A stretch of DNA of 64,000 bases from contig NZ_LNSA01000017.1 in assembly GCF_001468465.1 (NCBI RefSeq), positions 31,574-95,573 on the forward strand, in the 5' to 3' direction. Each line of letters begins with the position of its first letter. Position 1 is the first letter of the stretch. Both the position numbers and the translations under genes were made by a program. The notes beneath the pieces are model-generated. The model did not search any database and had not been told where the DNA came from. It was given only the letters and a program-made list of their open reading frames with translations. Below are positions 34,555-44,206 of this stretch, piece after piece. Source of the DNA: Sphingopyxis sp. H115. Its GTDB lineage: Bacteria; Pseudomonadota; Alphaproteobacteria; Sphingomonadales; Sphingomonadaceae.

Positions 34555-34588
34555 GGGCGTGACGAGATCAACTCGTCGCGCCCTTTTT
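34555..34588 (+). terminator. Intrinsic terminator (possible attenuator) in the rpsA leader
   Basis: A perfect 12-bp stem (GGGCGTGACGAG with CTCGTCGCGCCC, one G-U pair), an ATCAA loop and TTTTT. It is 108 bp after cmk and 134 bp before rpsA. It may end the aroA-cmk transcript, end a small RNA, or act as an attenuator in the rpsA leader. Confidence 0.85.
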
Positions 34589-34721
34589 GCTTTGCCCGCA
34601 CCTCGCCGATTGAAGCGCTTCGAGGATGTCCCGTATCGCATCCGGCGGACGGGACGGATCGGCCACAAGACCAGCGGAACCAACCGCTTGGCCGGAACAA
34701 ATGAAGTAAGGAAAACACTCT

Positions 34722-36434
34722 ATGGCCTCTACGGCTTTTCCGTCGCGCGACGATTTCGCCGCGATGCTCGACGAATCGCTGGGTGGTGCTGATGGCGGCT
34801 TTGAAGGCCGCGTCGTCAAGGGCACCGTGACCGCGATCGAAAACGACCTGGCAGTGATCGACATCGGCCTGAAGAGCGAAGGCCGCGTGCCGCTTCGCGA
34901 ATTCGCGATGCCGGGCCAGAAGGCCGACCTCAACGTCGGCGACGAAGTCGAAGTCTATGTCGACCGCGTCGAAAACGCCAATGGCGAAACCATGCTGTCC
35001 CGCGACCGCGCCCGCCGCGAAGCCGCTTGGGACCGCCTCGAAGAAGAATTCAACAAGGAAGCCCGCGTCGAAGGCGTCATCTTTGGCCGCGTCAAGGGCG
35101 GCTTCACCGTCGACCTCGGCGGCGCCGTGGCGTTCCTTCCGGGTAGCCAAGTCGACATCCGCCCCGTACGCGATGTCGGCCCGCTCATGGACCTGCCGCA
35201 GCCCTTCCAGATCCTCAAGATGGATCGCCGCCGCGGCAACATCGTCGTGTCGCGCCGCGCCATCCTGGAAGAAACGCGCGCCGAACAGCGGTCGGGCCTG
35301 ATCCAGAACCTGGAAGAAGGTCAGATCATCGAAGGCGCGGTCAAGAACATCACCGATTACGGTGCGTTCGTCGATCTCGGCGGCATCGACGGCCTGCTCC
35401 ATGTCACCGACATGAGCTACAAGCGCGTCAACCACCCGAGCGAGGTCATCAACATCGGTGACACGGTCAAGGTGCAGATCATCCGCATCAACCGCGACAC
35501 CCAGCGCATCAGCCTGGGCATGAAGCAGCTCGAAAGCGATCCGTGGGAAGGTGTCGCCGCCAAATACCCCGTCGGCGCGAAACTGTCGGGCACGGTCACG
35601 AACATCACCGATTACGGCGCGTTCGTTGAGCTCGAAGCCGGTATCGAAGGCTTGGTCCACGTCAGCGAAATGTCGTGGGTCAAGAAGAACGTCCACCCCG
35701 GCAAGATCGTTTCGACGAGCCAGGAAGTCGACGTTATCGTCCTCGAAGTCGACAGCGACAAGCGCCGCATCTCGCTGGGCCTCAAGCAGGCGCAGTCGAA
35801 TCCGTGGGGCGCCTTTGCCGAAGCCCACCCGGTGGGTTCGGTCGTCGAAGGCGAAGTCAAGAATGCGACCGAATTCGGTCTGTTCGTCGGCCTGCCGGGC
35901 GACGTCGATGGCATGGTTCACATGTCGGACATCGCGTGGGGCATTTCGGGCGAAGAAGCGCTGCACCTCCACCGCAAGGGCGAGGCCGTGCAGGTCGTCG
36001 TTCTCGACGTCGACGTCGAGAAGGAACGCATCAGCCTCGGCATCAAGCAGCTTGAAAAGGGCGCTCCGGCCGTCGGCGGCGGCGTTGCCGCAGCTGGCTC
36101 GCTGAAGAAGAACGACGTCGTCACCGTCTCGGTCCTCGAAGTCCGCGACAACGGCCTCGAAGTTCAGGCCGGCGAAGATGGCGCCACCGGCTTCATCAAG
36201 CGCGCCGACCTTGGCCGCGACCGCGACGAACAGCGTGCCGAACGCTATCAGGTCGGCCAGAAGTTCGATGCCATGGTCATCGGCTTCGACCGTTCGAAAA
36301 AGCCGAACTTCTCGGTCAAGGCAATGCAGATCGCCGAAGAGAAGGAAGCCGTCGCGCAGTACGGCTCGTCGGACTCGGGTGCGTCGCTCGGCGATATCCT
36401 CGGCGAGGCGCTGAAGGCCGGCAAGAAGGATTAA
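34722..36434 (+). CDS. rpsA: 30S ribosomal protein S1
   Basis: A 570-aa RNA-binding protein required for translation initiation on most mRNAs. Six S1 motifs are visible: GTVTAIENDLAVIDIGLKSEG, VEGVIFGRVKGGFTVDLGG, EGAVKNITDYGAFVDLGGIDG, SGTVTNITDYGAFVELEAGIEG, EGEVKNATEFGLFVGLPGD and a C-terminal repeat with VTVSVLEVRDNGLEVQ. Length is standard. A GTAAGGAAAACACTCT ribosome site precedes the ATG. The gene is followed by a strong terminator and then ihfB. Confidence 0.97.
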   Translation: MASTAFPSRDDFAAMLDESLGGADGGFEGRVVKGTVTAIENDLAVIDIGLKSEGRVPLREFAMPGQKADLNVGDEVEVYVDRVENANGETMLSRDRARREAAWDRLEEEFNKEARVEGVIFGRVKGGFTVDLGGAVAFLPGSQVDIRPVRDVGPLMDLPQPFQILKMDRRRGNIVVSRRAILEETRAEQRSGLIQNLEEGQIIEGAVKNITDYGAFVDLGGIDGLLHVTDMSYKRVNHPSEVINIGDTVKVQIIRINRDTQRISLGMKQLESDPWEGVAAKYPVGAKLSGTVTNITDYGAFVELEAGIEGLVHVSEMSWVKKNVHPGKIVSTSQEVDVIVLEVDSDKRRISLGLKQAQSNPWGAFAEAHPVGSVVEGEVKNATEFGLFVGLPGDVDGMVHMSDIAWGISGEEALHLHRKGEAVQVVVLDVDVEKERISLGIKQLEKGAPAVGGGVAAAGSLKKNDVVTVSVLEVRDNGLEVQAGEDGATGFIKRADLGRDRDEQRAERYQVGQKFDAMVIGFDRSKKPNFSVKAMQIAEEKEAVAQYGSSDSGASLGDILGEALKAGKKD

Positions 36435-36460
36435 ATCCTCCTGCTGCCGTCAGGCGAAAC

Positions 36461-36498
36461 AAAAGGCCCGCAGAGTGTCCCTCTGCGGGCCTTTTTCT
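36461..36498 (+). terminator. Intrinsic terminator of rpsA
   Basis: AAAAGGCCCGCAGAG and CTCTGCGGGCCTTTTT form a long stem around TGTCC, ending in a T-run, 26 bp after the rpsA stop. Confidence 0.95.
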
Positions 36499-36637
36499 TT
36501 CAGTGATATATTTTGACCAAACGGTGATTCGTGATACCTTCCGCGCGCGTTGGGAGGGGTCTCACGCACTATGAACCGGCAACGTCCGGAATCCTGCCTC
36601 GGCGGGAAAGCGTGGCTATATATATTAGGGGAAGCAG

Positions 36638-36916
36638 ATGATCCGGTCAGAACTGGTTCAGAAGATCGCGAGCGAAAACAGCGACCTGCGGCTCGAGGAG
36701 GTCGAGCGCATCGTCGATGTATTCTTCGATTCCATTGTCGACCAGCTTGCCGCGGGCGGCCGCGTCGAATTGCGCGGATTCGGCGCGTTTTCGACCCGCT
36801 CGCGCGAATCGCGCACGGGCCGCAATCCCCGCACGGGCGCGGCGGTCGAGGTGAAGGCGAAGAATGTGCCCTATTTCAAACCGGGCAAGGAAATGCGCGA
36901 GCGCCTGAACAGTTGA
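36638..36916 (+). CDS. ihfB: Integration host factor subunit beta
   Basis: A 92-aa HU/IHF-family DNA-bending protein that pairs with IHF-alpha. It starts [14 protein letters not shown] and has [25 protein letters not shown] with the arm that inserts the DNA-intercalating Pro. The C-terminal [15 protein letters not shown] is typical of the beta subunit. The rpsA-ihfB order is conserved in proteobacteria. It has its own start region after the rpsA terminator. Confidence 0.95.
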   Translation: MIRSELVQKIASENSDLRLEEVERIVDVFFDSIVDQLAAGGRVELRGFGAFSTRSRESRTGRNPRTGAAVEVKAKNVPYFKPGKEMRERLNS

Positions 36917-36956
36917 TATCGTCCCGCGGGATACCGGCTAACAGGCCGTCACCGGC

Positions 36957-37724
36957 CTAGTTTTTCAACCGGTACCCCGTGCGGAACATCCAGAAAATGA
37001 CGCCGAGGCAGAGCGCCAGGAAGAGCGCGACTGCGCCCATGCTGACCTCGATCCCCACATCGCCCTTGCCGAAGAAGGTCCAGCGAAAGCCGCTGATCAG
37101 GTAAACGACGGGATTGAACAGGGTTACCGTCCGCCACGCCGTAGGCAGCATGTCGAGCGAGTAAAAGGCACCGCCCAGAAAAGTCAGCGGATAGATGACC
37201 AGCATCGGGATCACCTGAAGCTGCTCGAAACTCTTGGCCCAGATGCCAATGATGAAACCGAACAGGCAAAAAGTCACCGCCATCAGGATCATGAAGGCGG
37301 CCATCAGCAGCGGATGCGCGACCTGCACGTCGACGAAGAGGTGGGCGGTGGCGAAGATGATTGTTCCGATGATCACCGACTTGGTCGCCGCGGCGCCGAC
37401 ATAGGCGATCACCGTCTCAAGCGGCGACAGCGGCGCCGACAGCATCTCGTAGATCGTGCCCGTCCATTTGGGCATATAGATGCCGAAAGACGCATTGCTG
37501 ATGCTTTCGGTGAACATCGTCAGCATCATCAGCCCGGGCACAATGAACGCGCCATAGGGGACATCGCTGACCTCGTTCATCCGGCTGCCAATCGCCGATC
37601 CGAAGACGACGAAATAGAGCGCGGTGGTGATCACCGGCAGCATCAGGCTGGTCCAGAACGTGCGGCCGAACCGCGCCATTTCGAAAAGGTAGATGGCGCG
37701 AATGCCGCGAATATTCGAAATCAT
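36957..37724 (-). CDS. ABC-2-type exporter permease
   Basis: A 255-aa inner-membrane permease with six predicted helices. It opens [35 protein letters not shown] and includes [19 protein letters not shown] and [21 protein letters not shown], which place it in the ABC-2 family (NodJ/YadH-like). It works with the ATPase encoded immediately upstream on the same strand (ATGA overlap). The transported substrate is unknown. It is convergent with ihfB. Confidence 0.92.
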   Translation of the reverse strand: MISNIRGIRAIYLFEMARFGRTFWTSLMLPVITTALYFVVFGSAIGSRMNEVSDVPYGAFIVPGLMMLTMFTESISNASFGIYMPKWTGTIYEMLSAPLSPLETVIAYVGAAATKSVIIGTIIFATAHLFVDVQVAHPLLMAAFMILMAVTFCLFGFIIGIWAKSFEQLQVIPMLVIYPLTFLGGAFYSLDMLPTAWRTVTLFNPVVYLISGFRWTFFGKGDVGIEVSMGAVALFLALCLGVIFWMFRTGYRLKN

Positions 37725-38668
37725 GCCGCCGCTCCCGCCGCGCTCTTGTCCTCGTGCACCAGCCCGACGAAAATATCCTCGAGCGAGCTTTGCTTCGTGT
37801 GCAGGTCCTTGAAGCCGATGCCGATGTCGCTCATTCGCCGCAGCAGCGACGGAACCCCGGTGGCTTCGGCATGGCTGTCGAATTCATAGATCAGCTCGTT
37901 GCCGTCGCCCGCGAGTTCGAGGCTCCACTGGGCAAGGTCTTCGGGCACCGCAGCCAAGGGTTCGGCGAGATTGAGCGTCAACGTCTTGCGCCCGAGTTTC
38001 TTGATCAGCGCATTTTTTTCCTCGACCAGGATCAGCTTCCCGTGGCTGATCACCCCCACGCGGTCGGCCATTTCCTCGGCTTCCTCGATATAATGGGTCG
38101 TCAGGATGATCGTCACGCCGCGTTCGCGCAGCCCGCGTACCATGTTCCACATATCGCGGCGCAGTTCGACGTCGACACCCGCGGTGGGTTCGTCGAGAAA
38201 CAGGATTTCGGGTTCGTGGGAGAGCGCCTTGGCGATCATCACGCGCCGTTTCATGCCGCCCGACAATTCCATGATTTTCGACGTGCGCTTATCCCACAGC
38301 GACAGGTCGCGGAGCAATTGTTCGATGAACGCCGGATCCTTGGGCTTGCCGAACAGGCCGCGCGAGAAGCTGACAGTCGCGAGCACCGTCTCGAACGCAT
38401 CGGTGTGCAATTCCTGCGGCACCAGCCCGATCATCGTGCGCGCGGCGCGAAAATCGCGCGCATGATCGTGCCCGCCGACGGTGACCGTGCCGGTGCTGGC
38501 CGTCACGATGCCGCAGACGATGCTGATCATCGTCGTCTTGCCCGCGCCGTTCGGCCCGAGCAGCGCGAAAATCTCGCCCTTGTTGATGGTCAGGTCGACG
38601 TCGCTGAGTGCTGTGTGACCGCTTTGATAGGTTTTGCCGAGGCCGGAAATTTCGAGGACTGGAGTCAT
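37721..38668 (-). CDS. ABC exporter ATP-binding protein
   Basis: A 315-aa ATPase partner of the ABC-2 permease. Walker A is GPNGAGKTT near residue 40, the Q-loop follows at VPQELH, the signature is LSGGMKRR, and Walker B is [14 protein letters not shown]-terminal extension of about 90 residues follows the H-loop ([16 protein letters not shown]), as in DrrA/YadG-like drug and lipid exporters. Start at 38668 ([14 protein letters not shown]). The frame upstream runs through the tRNA-Leu gene on the other strand and is not coding. Confidence 0.93.
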   Translation of the reverse strand: MTPVLEISGLGKTYQSGHTALSDVDLTINKGEIFALLGPNGAGKTTMISIVCGIVTASTGTVTVGGHDHARDFRAARTMIGLVPQELHTDAFETVLATVSFSRGLFGKPKDPAFIEQLLRDLSLWDKRTSKIMELSGGMKRRVMIAKALSHEPEILFLDEPTAGVDVELRRDMWNMVRGLRERGVTIILTTHYIEEAEEMADRVGVISHGKLILVEEKNALIKKLGRKTLTLNLAEPLAAVPEDLAQWSLELAGDGNELIYEFDSHAEATGVPSLLRRMSDIGIGFKDLHTKQSSLEDIFVGLVHEDKSAAGAAA

Positions 38669-38759
38669 GGCACGCCATCTAACCCACCCACCGCGTGCCG
38701 TGAAGCGGCAAACATCGCTTGACCTCCACCGAGGCATCGGCTTGACCGGCGTCGATCGT

Positions 38760-38845
38760 GCGGACGTGGCGAAATCGGTAGACGCAGCAGACTTAAAATC
38801 TGCCGTCCTAGTGACATGCGGGTTCAAGTCCCGCCGTCCGCACCA
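38760..38845 (+). tRNA. tRNA-Leu (anticodon UAA)
   Basis: An 86-nt class II tRNA. The acceptor GCGGACG pairs with CGTCCGC, the anticodon stem-loop GCAGA-CTTAAAA-TCTGC gives TAA, a variable arm and the T-arm GGTTCAAGTCC follow, and ACCA is encoded. It decodes UUA. A second Leu tRNA (CAA) is at 6731. Confidence 0.96.
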
Positions 38846-38858
38846 GATAATTGCGCGG

Positions 38859-39806
38859 TCAGCGCCGGATGAGCGCCTTTACCTTCGCGCGCAGCCCGAC
38901 GCGATCGAGCAGGCGCTTTGCGCCCGCCGCAAAGCCGTCGATCGTCCGCATGGCGCCAAGCGCCGCGCGATTGCGCAGCGACGGGCGAAGCAGCAGGACA
39001 TCGGCGCAGGCGACCGAGGCGCGCCCGAACTGCGCCTTGTGCGCGCCGTCGCCTTCGGTGAAATCAAATGCGCGAAAACACCCCTCGGCATAGAGTTGGC
39101 GCATCGCCTCGACATGCAGGACCGTTCCCGGCGACAGGTCGGCGAAATCGGGATCATAGCCGAGGTGGGCATAGACCAGGATATCGCGCTCGACCGGCAG
39201 GTAGAGATAGGCGATCGCGCGGCCTTCGGCGAACAGCAGGAACGCGCGGATATTGCCCTGCGCAGCCTCCGCCATTGCCTGCTCGATATGCTCGTCGTCC
39301 GTAGGCAGCCCCGCCTGCATCAACCGCTGCTGATAGGTGCGCGCCGACAACGCCCCGGCAAGGGTCATGAACTCGGCGACCTCATCGGCGCTGCTATAGG
39401 AGCGAACGGTAAATCCGCCGTCGAACCGGTCGGCCAGGCGCCGCGCCTTGCGCGACAGGGTCGAGCGCGTCTTGGCCGAAAAACCCTGCCACCAATCGTC
39501 GAAACGGGCCCCTTCCATCGGGATATAGTGACGCGGATAGACTTGCCGTACCGACCGCAGCCAGCCCGTCATCGCGCCTTCGAGCGCCGACAGCCGCGCC
39601 ACCGGCATCGAGCGCAGCAGCCAGCCGTCGCGCGCGGGCGGCGGCAGACCGGCCTGCCCATCCGACAACAGCGCGTCCGATAGGAGCGCATCGAGCCCAT
39701 GCGGCACGATACGCAGCCGGCGCCGGACATGCCCGATCGGCCGCCCCGCGACCTCGATGCGCAGCGCAACCGCTTCGCCCGCCTGTTGTTCGCCCCTGTC
39801 CCCCAT
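38859..39806 (-). CDS. GNAT-type acetyltransferase (FemAB/CelD-like)
   Basis: A 315-aa protein with a C-terminal GNAT fold of the BioF2/CelD type. The central part [29 protein letters not shown] and the later [48 protein letters not shown] show the acetyl-CoA-binding strand pair. Such proteins modify envelope polysaccharides or peptides with acyl groups. It has no partner on its strand and diverges from the substrate-binding lipoprotein gene. Confidence 0.8.
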   Translation of the reverse strand: MGDRGEQQAGEAVALRIEVAGRPIGHVRRRLRIVPHGLDALLSDALLSDGQAGLPPPARDGWLLRSMPVARLSALEGAMTGWLRSVRQVYPRHYIPMEGARFDDWWQGFSAKTRSTLSRKARRLADRFDGGFTVRSYSSADEVAEFMTLAGALSARTYQQRLMQAGLPTDDEHIEQAMAEAAQGNIRAFLLFAEGRAIAYLYLPVERDILVYAHLGYDPDFADLSPGTVLHVEAMRQLYAEGCFRAFDFTEGDGAHKAQFGRASVACADVLLLRPSLRNRAALGAMRTIDGFAAGAKRLLDRVGLRAKVKALIRR

Positions 39807-39893
39807 GACCTCTCATTTGTTTCGATACGGCTATTCCCGTTTCGCAGCACATGGTTATGATTGGCTTACGCGACAGGAGGGACAAGGCGAATA

Positions 39894-41399
39894 ATGACGG
39901 CAAGAGGCAAATATGGGCGCGCCGCAATATGGATATCGGCCGCCACCGGCCTTGCGCTTGCCGTGTCGAGTTGCGGCCTGTTTCGCGAACGCGGCCCGGT
40001 CAAGATTGCCGCCCTGGGACCCATCAACCCCGCCGCTACACCGCTGAAGGGCGAATTGTCGACTGGCAATGCCGCGCTGCTCGACGCGACCTCGCAAGGG
40101 CTCGTCAGCTATGACGGCGAGGGGCAGATCGACACCGGCCTTGCCGATCGCTGGACCGTCACCACCGACGGACGCAGCTATATCTTCCGCCTGCGCGAGG
40201 CGAAATGGACCAATGGTCGCAAGGTGACGGCCGAGGATGTCGCGGCGATAATGCGATCCTACCTGGCGCCGGCCAGCCGCCATATATTGAAAGACGATTT
40301 TCCCGAGGTCGAGACGATCAAGGCGATGACCGATACCGTCATCGAAATCCGCCTTTCGGTGCCGCAGCCCGCTATCCTCGAACTGCTTGCGCAGCCGTCG
40401 ATGGCGATCGTGAACAAGGGCATGGGCTGGGGCCCGATGCGCTCCCGCAAGATCGGCCACGCGGTGCTGTTGTCGCCCGTCCCCGATCCGCTGGCCGACG
40501 ATCCCGAAGCGGCCGAAGCGGCAGCGAACGACCCTGCCGCGTCGATCGAACTCGTCGGCACGTCGCCCCCCGGCGCGCTTGCGCGCTTCAAGAACGGCTA
40601 TGCCGACGGCGTCATCGGGGGGCGTTTTTCGACCCTCCCCTATTTCGTTGCCTCGAACATCGGGCGCTCGCGGCTCATCGTCGATCCTGTCCCCGGCCTG
40701 TTCGGCCTGACCTTCCTGCGCGCCGAGGGTTTCCTTGCCACCGACGTCAATCGCGGTGCGCTGGTCCGCGCGATCCGGCGCGAACGGCTGGTCGAAGCCT
40801 TCGGCCTGGCCGAATGGCAACCGCAAGTTACCTTGCGTCCGGCGCTTTACGCCCGCGATGGCGGCCCCGCCCCTCTCGTGCCGACCTGGGCCGAATATGA
40901 CGAAGCATCGCGGATCGCGCAGGCGAAACGCGTCGTCGATGCCTGGCGCGGCGCCGGACGCGATATTGACCCGGTGCGCATCGCCGTCCCTGACTCACCC
41001 GGCGGACGTATCCTCTTTGCCTATGTCGCGGCCGATTTCGCAGCGATCGGCGTGCCGAGCCAGCGCGTCGCCATGGCCTCGACGGCCGACCTGCGCCTGA
41101 TCGACGAGGTCGCGCCCAACGACGATGCCCTCTGGGCGCTTCGCCGCCTGTCGTGCCGCCGCGACACGCTCTGCAACCGCGAGGCGCAGGACCTGATCGA
41201 CCAAGCGACGAACAACATCGACGCGGGACAACGCCGTACACAGATCGGCGATGCCGAGGCGGTGCTGGCGCGCTATGCACCCTTCATTCCGCTTGCGACC
41301 CCGCTTCGCTGGTCGGTCGCGTCGCAGCGGCTCACGGGCCTGCGCGCCAACGGGCGCGCGCAGCACCCATTGAATCACCTGATCGCGCGCCCTAACTAA
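39894..41399 (+). CDS. Extracellular solute-binding lipoprotein, family 5 (peptide/nickel type)
   Basis: A 501-aa SBP_bac_5-type protein. The N-terminus MTARGKYGRAAIWISAATGLALAVSSC is a lipoprotein signal with the lipidated Cys at about 27. Family signs are the ATSQGLVSYDGEGQIDTGLADRWTVTTDGRSYIFRLREAKWTNGRKVTAEDV segment, shorter and less conserved than in oligopeptide binders. Start at 39894 has a GGAGGGACAAGG ribosome site. No permease or ATPase lies next to it, so it may work with a distant transporter or as a sensor. Confidence 0.82.
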   Translation: MTARGKYGRAAIWISAATGLALAVSSCGLFRERGPVKIAALGPINPAATPLKGELSTGNAALLDATSQGLVSYDGEGQIDTGLADRWTVTTDGRSYIFRLREAKWTNGRKVTAEDVAAIMRSYLAPASRHILKDDFPEVETIKAMTDTVIEIRLSVPQPAILELLAQPSMAIVNKGMGWGPMRSRKIGHAVLLSPVPDPLADDPEAAEAAANDPAASIELVGTSPPGALARFKNGYADGVIGGRFSTLPYFVASNIGRSRLIVDPVPGLFGLTFLRAEGFLATDVNRGALVRAIRRERLVEAFGLAEWQPQVTLRPALYARDGGPAPLVPTWAEYDEASRIAQAKRVVDAWRGAGRDIDPVRIAVPDSPGGRILFAYVAADFAAIGVPSQRVAMASTADLRLIDEVAPNDDALWALRRLSCRRDTLCNREAQDLIDQATNNIDAGQRRTQIGDAEAVLARYAPFIPLATPLRWSVASQRLTGLRANGRAQHPLNHLIARPN

Positions 41400-41440
41400 A
41401 TATCGGCGCTGCACTTTCGAGCGCTTTTGAAAGGACCCGG

Positions 41441-41863
41441 ATGGCCCCTTCGCCCCCCAATCCCGATGCGATCTTCGACGCGCTGATCCAGAACCGGAAC
41501 GATCCCGCCGCGCTGCGCAAGCGCGTCGAAACGCTCGAAATGCTGCTCGAACGCAGCTTTGTCATCCCAGGCATCAACCGCCCTGTCGGGCTCGATGCGA
41601 TCGTCGGCCTCGTTCCCGTCGTCGGCGACGTGATCGCGGCGACGATGGGCGCCTATCTCATCTGGGAAGCACGCAACCTTGGCATGCCGAAATGGAAGAT
41701 ATGGCGCATGGTCGGCAATCTCGGCGTCGACACGGCGCTGGGCGCGGTGCCGCTCGTCGGCGATGCCTTCGACTTTTTCTTCCGCTCGAACACGCGCAAC
41801 CTTCGGATCATCAAGAAGCATCTCGACAAGCATCATCCGGGCACGATCGTCATCGACCAATAG
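41441..41863 (+). CDS. DUF4112 membrane protein
   Basis: A 140-aa protein of the DUF4112 family. It has two hydrophobic hairpin segments with a repeated motif, GLDAIVGLVPVVGDVIAAT (residues 51-69) and TALGAVPLVGDAFDFFF, each centred on PLVGD/PVVGD. The N-terminal 40 residues are helical and the tail is basic (NLRIIKKHLDKHHPG). The function is unknown. It lies 41 bp after the lipoprotein gene on the same strand. Confidence 0.88.
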   Translation: MAPSPPNPDAIFDALIQNRNDPAALRKRVETLEMLLERSFVIPGINRPVGLDAIVGLVPVVGDVIAATMGAYLIWEARNLGMPKWKIWRMVGNLGVDTALGAVPLVGDAFDFFFRSNTRNLRIIKKHLDKHHPGTIVIDQ

Positions 41864-41937
41864 GCGCGTCGCCGTCTTCCCTTGGGGTGTGTAATGCTGC
41901 TAGCACAGCGCCTCCACACCCCAGGGGAGACATTCGA

Positions 41938-44049
41938 ATGATCCGCGCCAGCCTTGCCGCGCTTGCCCTCAGCTGTTTCTTCGCCGCCGCTGCGGCTGCT
42001 GCGCCGCAGGGCGACGACCCGTATCTCTGGCTCGAGGATATCCAAGGCAAGAAGGCGCTCGATTGGGTCAAGACGGAAAATGCGGCCACCGACAAACTGA
42101 TCCGCACGCGCCCTGGCTTCGAGGCGGATCGCCAGCGCGCGCGCGAAATCCTCGACGACGATCGACAGATCGCGATGCCGGGCGAGGTGATGGGCGATAC
42201 GATCACCAATTTCTGGCGCGACGCCGCCAACCCACGCGGGCTGTGGCGGCAGAGCCAGCTAGATGCCTATCTGGCAGGAAAACCCGAATGGACGACGCTG
42301 ATCGACGTCGATGCGCTGGGTAAAGCGGAGAAGCAGAGCTGGGTCTGGCACGGGGCCGACTGCCTCGCGCCCGATTACAAGCGCTGTCTTGTTTCGCTGA
42401 GCCCTGGCGGCACCGACGCCGACATCGTCCGCGAATTGGACCGCACGACCAAAAGCTTCGTCAGGGGCGGCTTCACCCTGCCCCAAGCGAAGAGCAGCGT
42501 GACGTGGGAGGACGCCGACACCCTGCTCGTCGCGACCGACTATGGCGACGGCAGCATGACCGCGTCGGGGTATCCGCGCATCGTCAAGCGCTGGAAACGC
42601 GGCACGCCGCTGTCGGCGGCGACGACTGTGGCCGAGGGCGAGCATGAGGATGTCGGCATGAACGTCTTCGCGCTCGTCGACGGCGAAAAGCGCTGGCCGA
42701 TGATCAGCCGGGGCAAGACCTTCTACACCGCCGACATCAAGCTGCCGAACCTCGACGCCTCGCGCTATATCTCGACGATCGTCCCCGATACGGCGAGCGT
42801 TCGCGACGTCATCGACGGGCAACTCATCATCTTCCTCAATCAGGACTGGGCGGGCATTCCGGCCGGTTCGCTGGTCTCGCTTTCGCTGGCGGATATGTCC
42901 GCCGACCGCAAGGTGCCGATCGTCACCGCGATGACCCCGACGAAGGCGCAGGCCATCGAAGATGTCGCGGCGACCGACGATATCCTGTGGGTCAAGGCGC
43001 TCGACGATGTTGAGGGCAAGCTGTTCGCGCTTCGCCGCGACCCGGTGACCGGCGCATGGAGCCAAAAGGAAGTCCCCGTCGCCGCGAATGCGACGGTCGG
43101 CATCGCCGGAACCGTCGGCAAACGCAACCTCGCGCTCGTCACCGCCGAAACCATGCTGATGCCGCCGACGCTTTATGCCGCGTCGGAACAGGGCGCCCCG
43201 CAGGCAATACAGAGCCTTCCCGCGACCTTCGACGCGGCGGCCATGAGCGTCGAGAAACGCTTTGCGACGTCGAAGGACGGTACGAAAATCCCTTATTTCC
43301 TTGCCCGCAAAAAGGGCTCGACCGGCCCCGTCCCCGCACTGATCCACGCCTATGGCGGCTTCCGCGCGGCGCAGACGCCGGGCTATCTTACCGGCCAGCC
43401 CTATCGTGCGGGACCGCTCGGGCTGTTCTGGGTCGAGGACGGAAATGCCTATGTCCTCGCCAATATCCGCGGCGGCGGCGAATATGGCCCCGCCTGGCAC
43501 CAGGCGGCGCTGCGCGAAAAGCGGCAGAACAGCTTCGACGACCTGCACGCGGTCGCCGAGGATCTGGTGAAGACCGGCGTCAGCGCCAAGGGCCGGATCG
43601 CGATCTCGGGGCGCTCGAACGGCGGCGTGCTCGTAGGCGCGGCGATGACGCAGCGCCCCGACCTTTATGGCGCCGTCATCTCGGGCTCGCCGATCAAGGA
43701 TATGTGGCGGTACGACAAGATGCTCGCCGGCGCCTCTTGGGTCGCCGAATATGGCGATCCCGACGTGCCCGAGGATTGGGCCTTCCTGTCGAAATATTCG
43801 CCCTATCACAATATCCGCAATGGCGTGAAATACCCGCCGATCTTCCTCTATCTCTCGACCAAGGACGACCGCGTCCATCCCGGCCACGCGCGCAAATTTG
43901 CCGCGCGGCTGATGGAAAATGGCAATCGCGTCTATTATCACGAATATATAGAGGGAGGCCATTCGGTCGGCGCCGATCACGCCGAGGATGCGGTGCGCGC
44001 CGCGATGCTCCATGGCTTCCTGCTGCGCGAACTGGCGGAGAAGAAATAA
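41938..44049 (+). CDS. Prolyl oligopeptidase, S9A family, exported
   Basis: A 703-aa serine peptidase with a Sec signal (MIRASLAALALSCFFAAAAAAA). The start DDPYLWLEDIQGKKALDWVKTEN is typical of S9A. The C-terminal catalytic domain has the GGGEYGPAWHQAALREKRQNSFDDL motif, nucleophile S560 in SGRSNGGVLVG, D643 in STKDDRVHPGHA and H675 in GGHSVGADH. It cleaves after proline in short peptides in the periplasm. The ATG at 41938 fits the signal peptide. The upstream open frame overlaps DUF4112. Confidence 0.93.
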   Translation: MIRASLAALALSCFFAAAAAAAPQGDDPYLWLEDIQGKKALDWVKTENAATDKLIRTRPGFEADRQRAREILDDDRQIAMPGEVMGDTITNFWRDAANPRGLWRQSQLDAYLAGKPEWTTLIDVDALGKAEKQSWVWHGADCLAPDYKRCLVSLSPGGTDADIVRELDRTTKSFVRGGFTLPQAKSSVTWEDADTLLVATDYGDGSMTASGYPRIVKRWKRGTPLSAATTVAEGEHEDVGMNVFALVDGEKRWPMISRGKTFYTADIKLPNLDASRYISTIVPDTASVRDVIDGQLIIFLNQDWAGIPAGSLVSLSLADMSADRKVPIVTAMTPTKAQAIEDVAATDDILWVKALDDVEGKLFALRRDPVTGAWSQKEVPVAANATVGIAGTVGKRNLALVTAETMLMPPTLYAASEQGAPQAIQSLPATFDAAAMSVEKRFATSKDGTKIPYFLARKKGSTGPVPALIHAYGGFRAAQTPGYLTGQPYRAGPLGLFWVEDGNAYVLANIRGGGEYGPAWHQAALREKRQNSFDDLHAVAEDLVKTGVSAKGRIAISGRSNGGVLVGAAMTQRPDLYGAVISGSPIKDMWRYDKMLAGASWVAEYGDPDVPEDWAFLSKYSPYHNIRNGVKYPPIFLYLSTKDDRVHPGHARKFAARLMENGNRVYYHEYIEGGHSVGADHAEDAVRAAMLHGFLLRELAEKK

Positions 44050-44131
44050 CGCCGCGCCCGCTCGCCGCTGCCCCGGCGCATATGGAAAACATATGCGCTC
44101 GCGCAAAATCGCTCTCGAATTGCAACGCTGA

Positions 44132-44191
44132 GCCCACCTAATTGGGCGTCCTCATGATTCGCTTTCTCCACCGATTGGCGGTGGCGGAATC
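44132..44191 (+). promoter_or_regulatory. Inverted repeats in the porin/kdp leader
   Basis: Two inverted repeats lie upstream of the porin gene. The first is GCCCA-N6-TGGGC at 44132-44147. The second is a hairpin at 44156-44191 with outer arms GATTC/GAATC and inner CCACCG-ATTGG-CGGTGG, 15 bp from the porin ATG. They are candidate regulator or leader-RNA elements for the whole porin-kdp operon. Confidence 0.45.
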
Positions 44192-44206
44192 GCGAATGGG
44201 GGACAT

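Noticed and set aside
42259..44106. Minus-strand open frame of 615 codons
   Set aside because: Antisense to the prolyl oligopeptidase gene, whose triad and signal peptide are clear.
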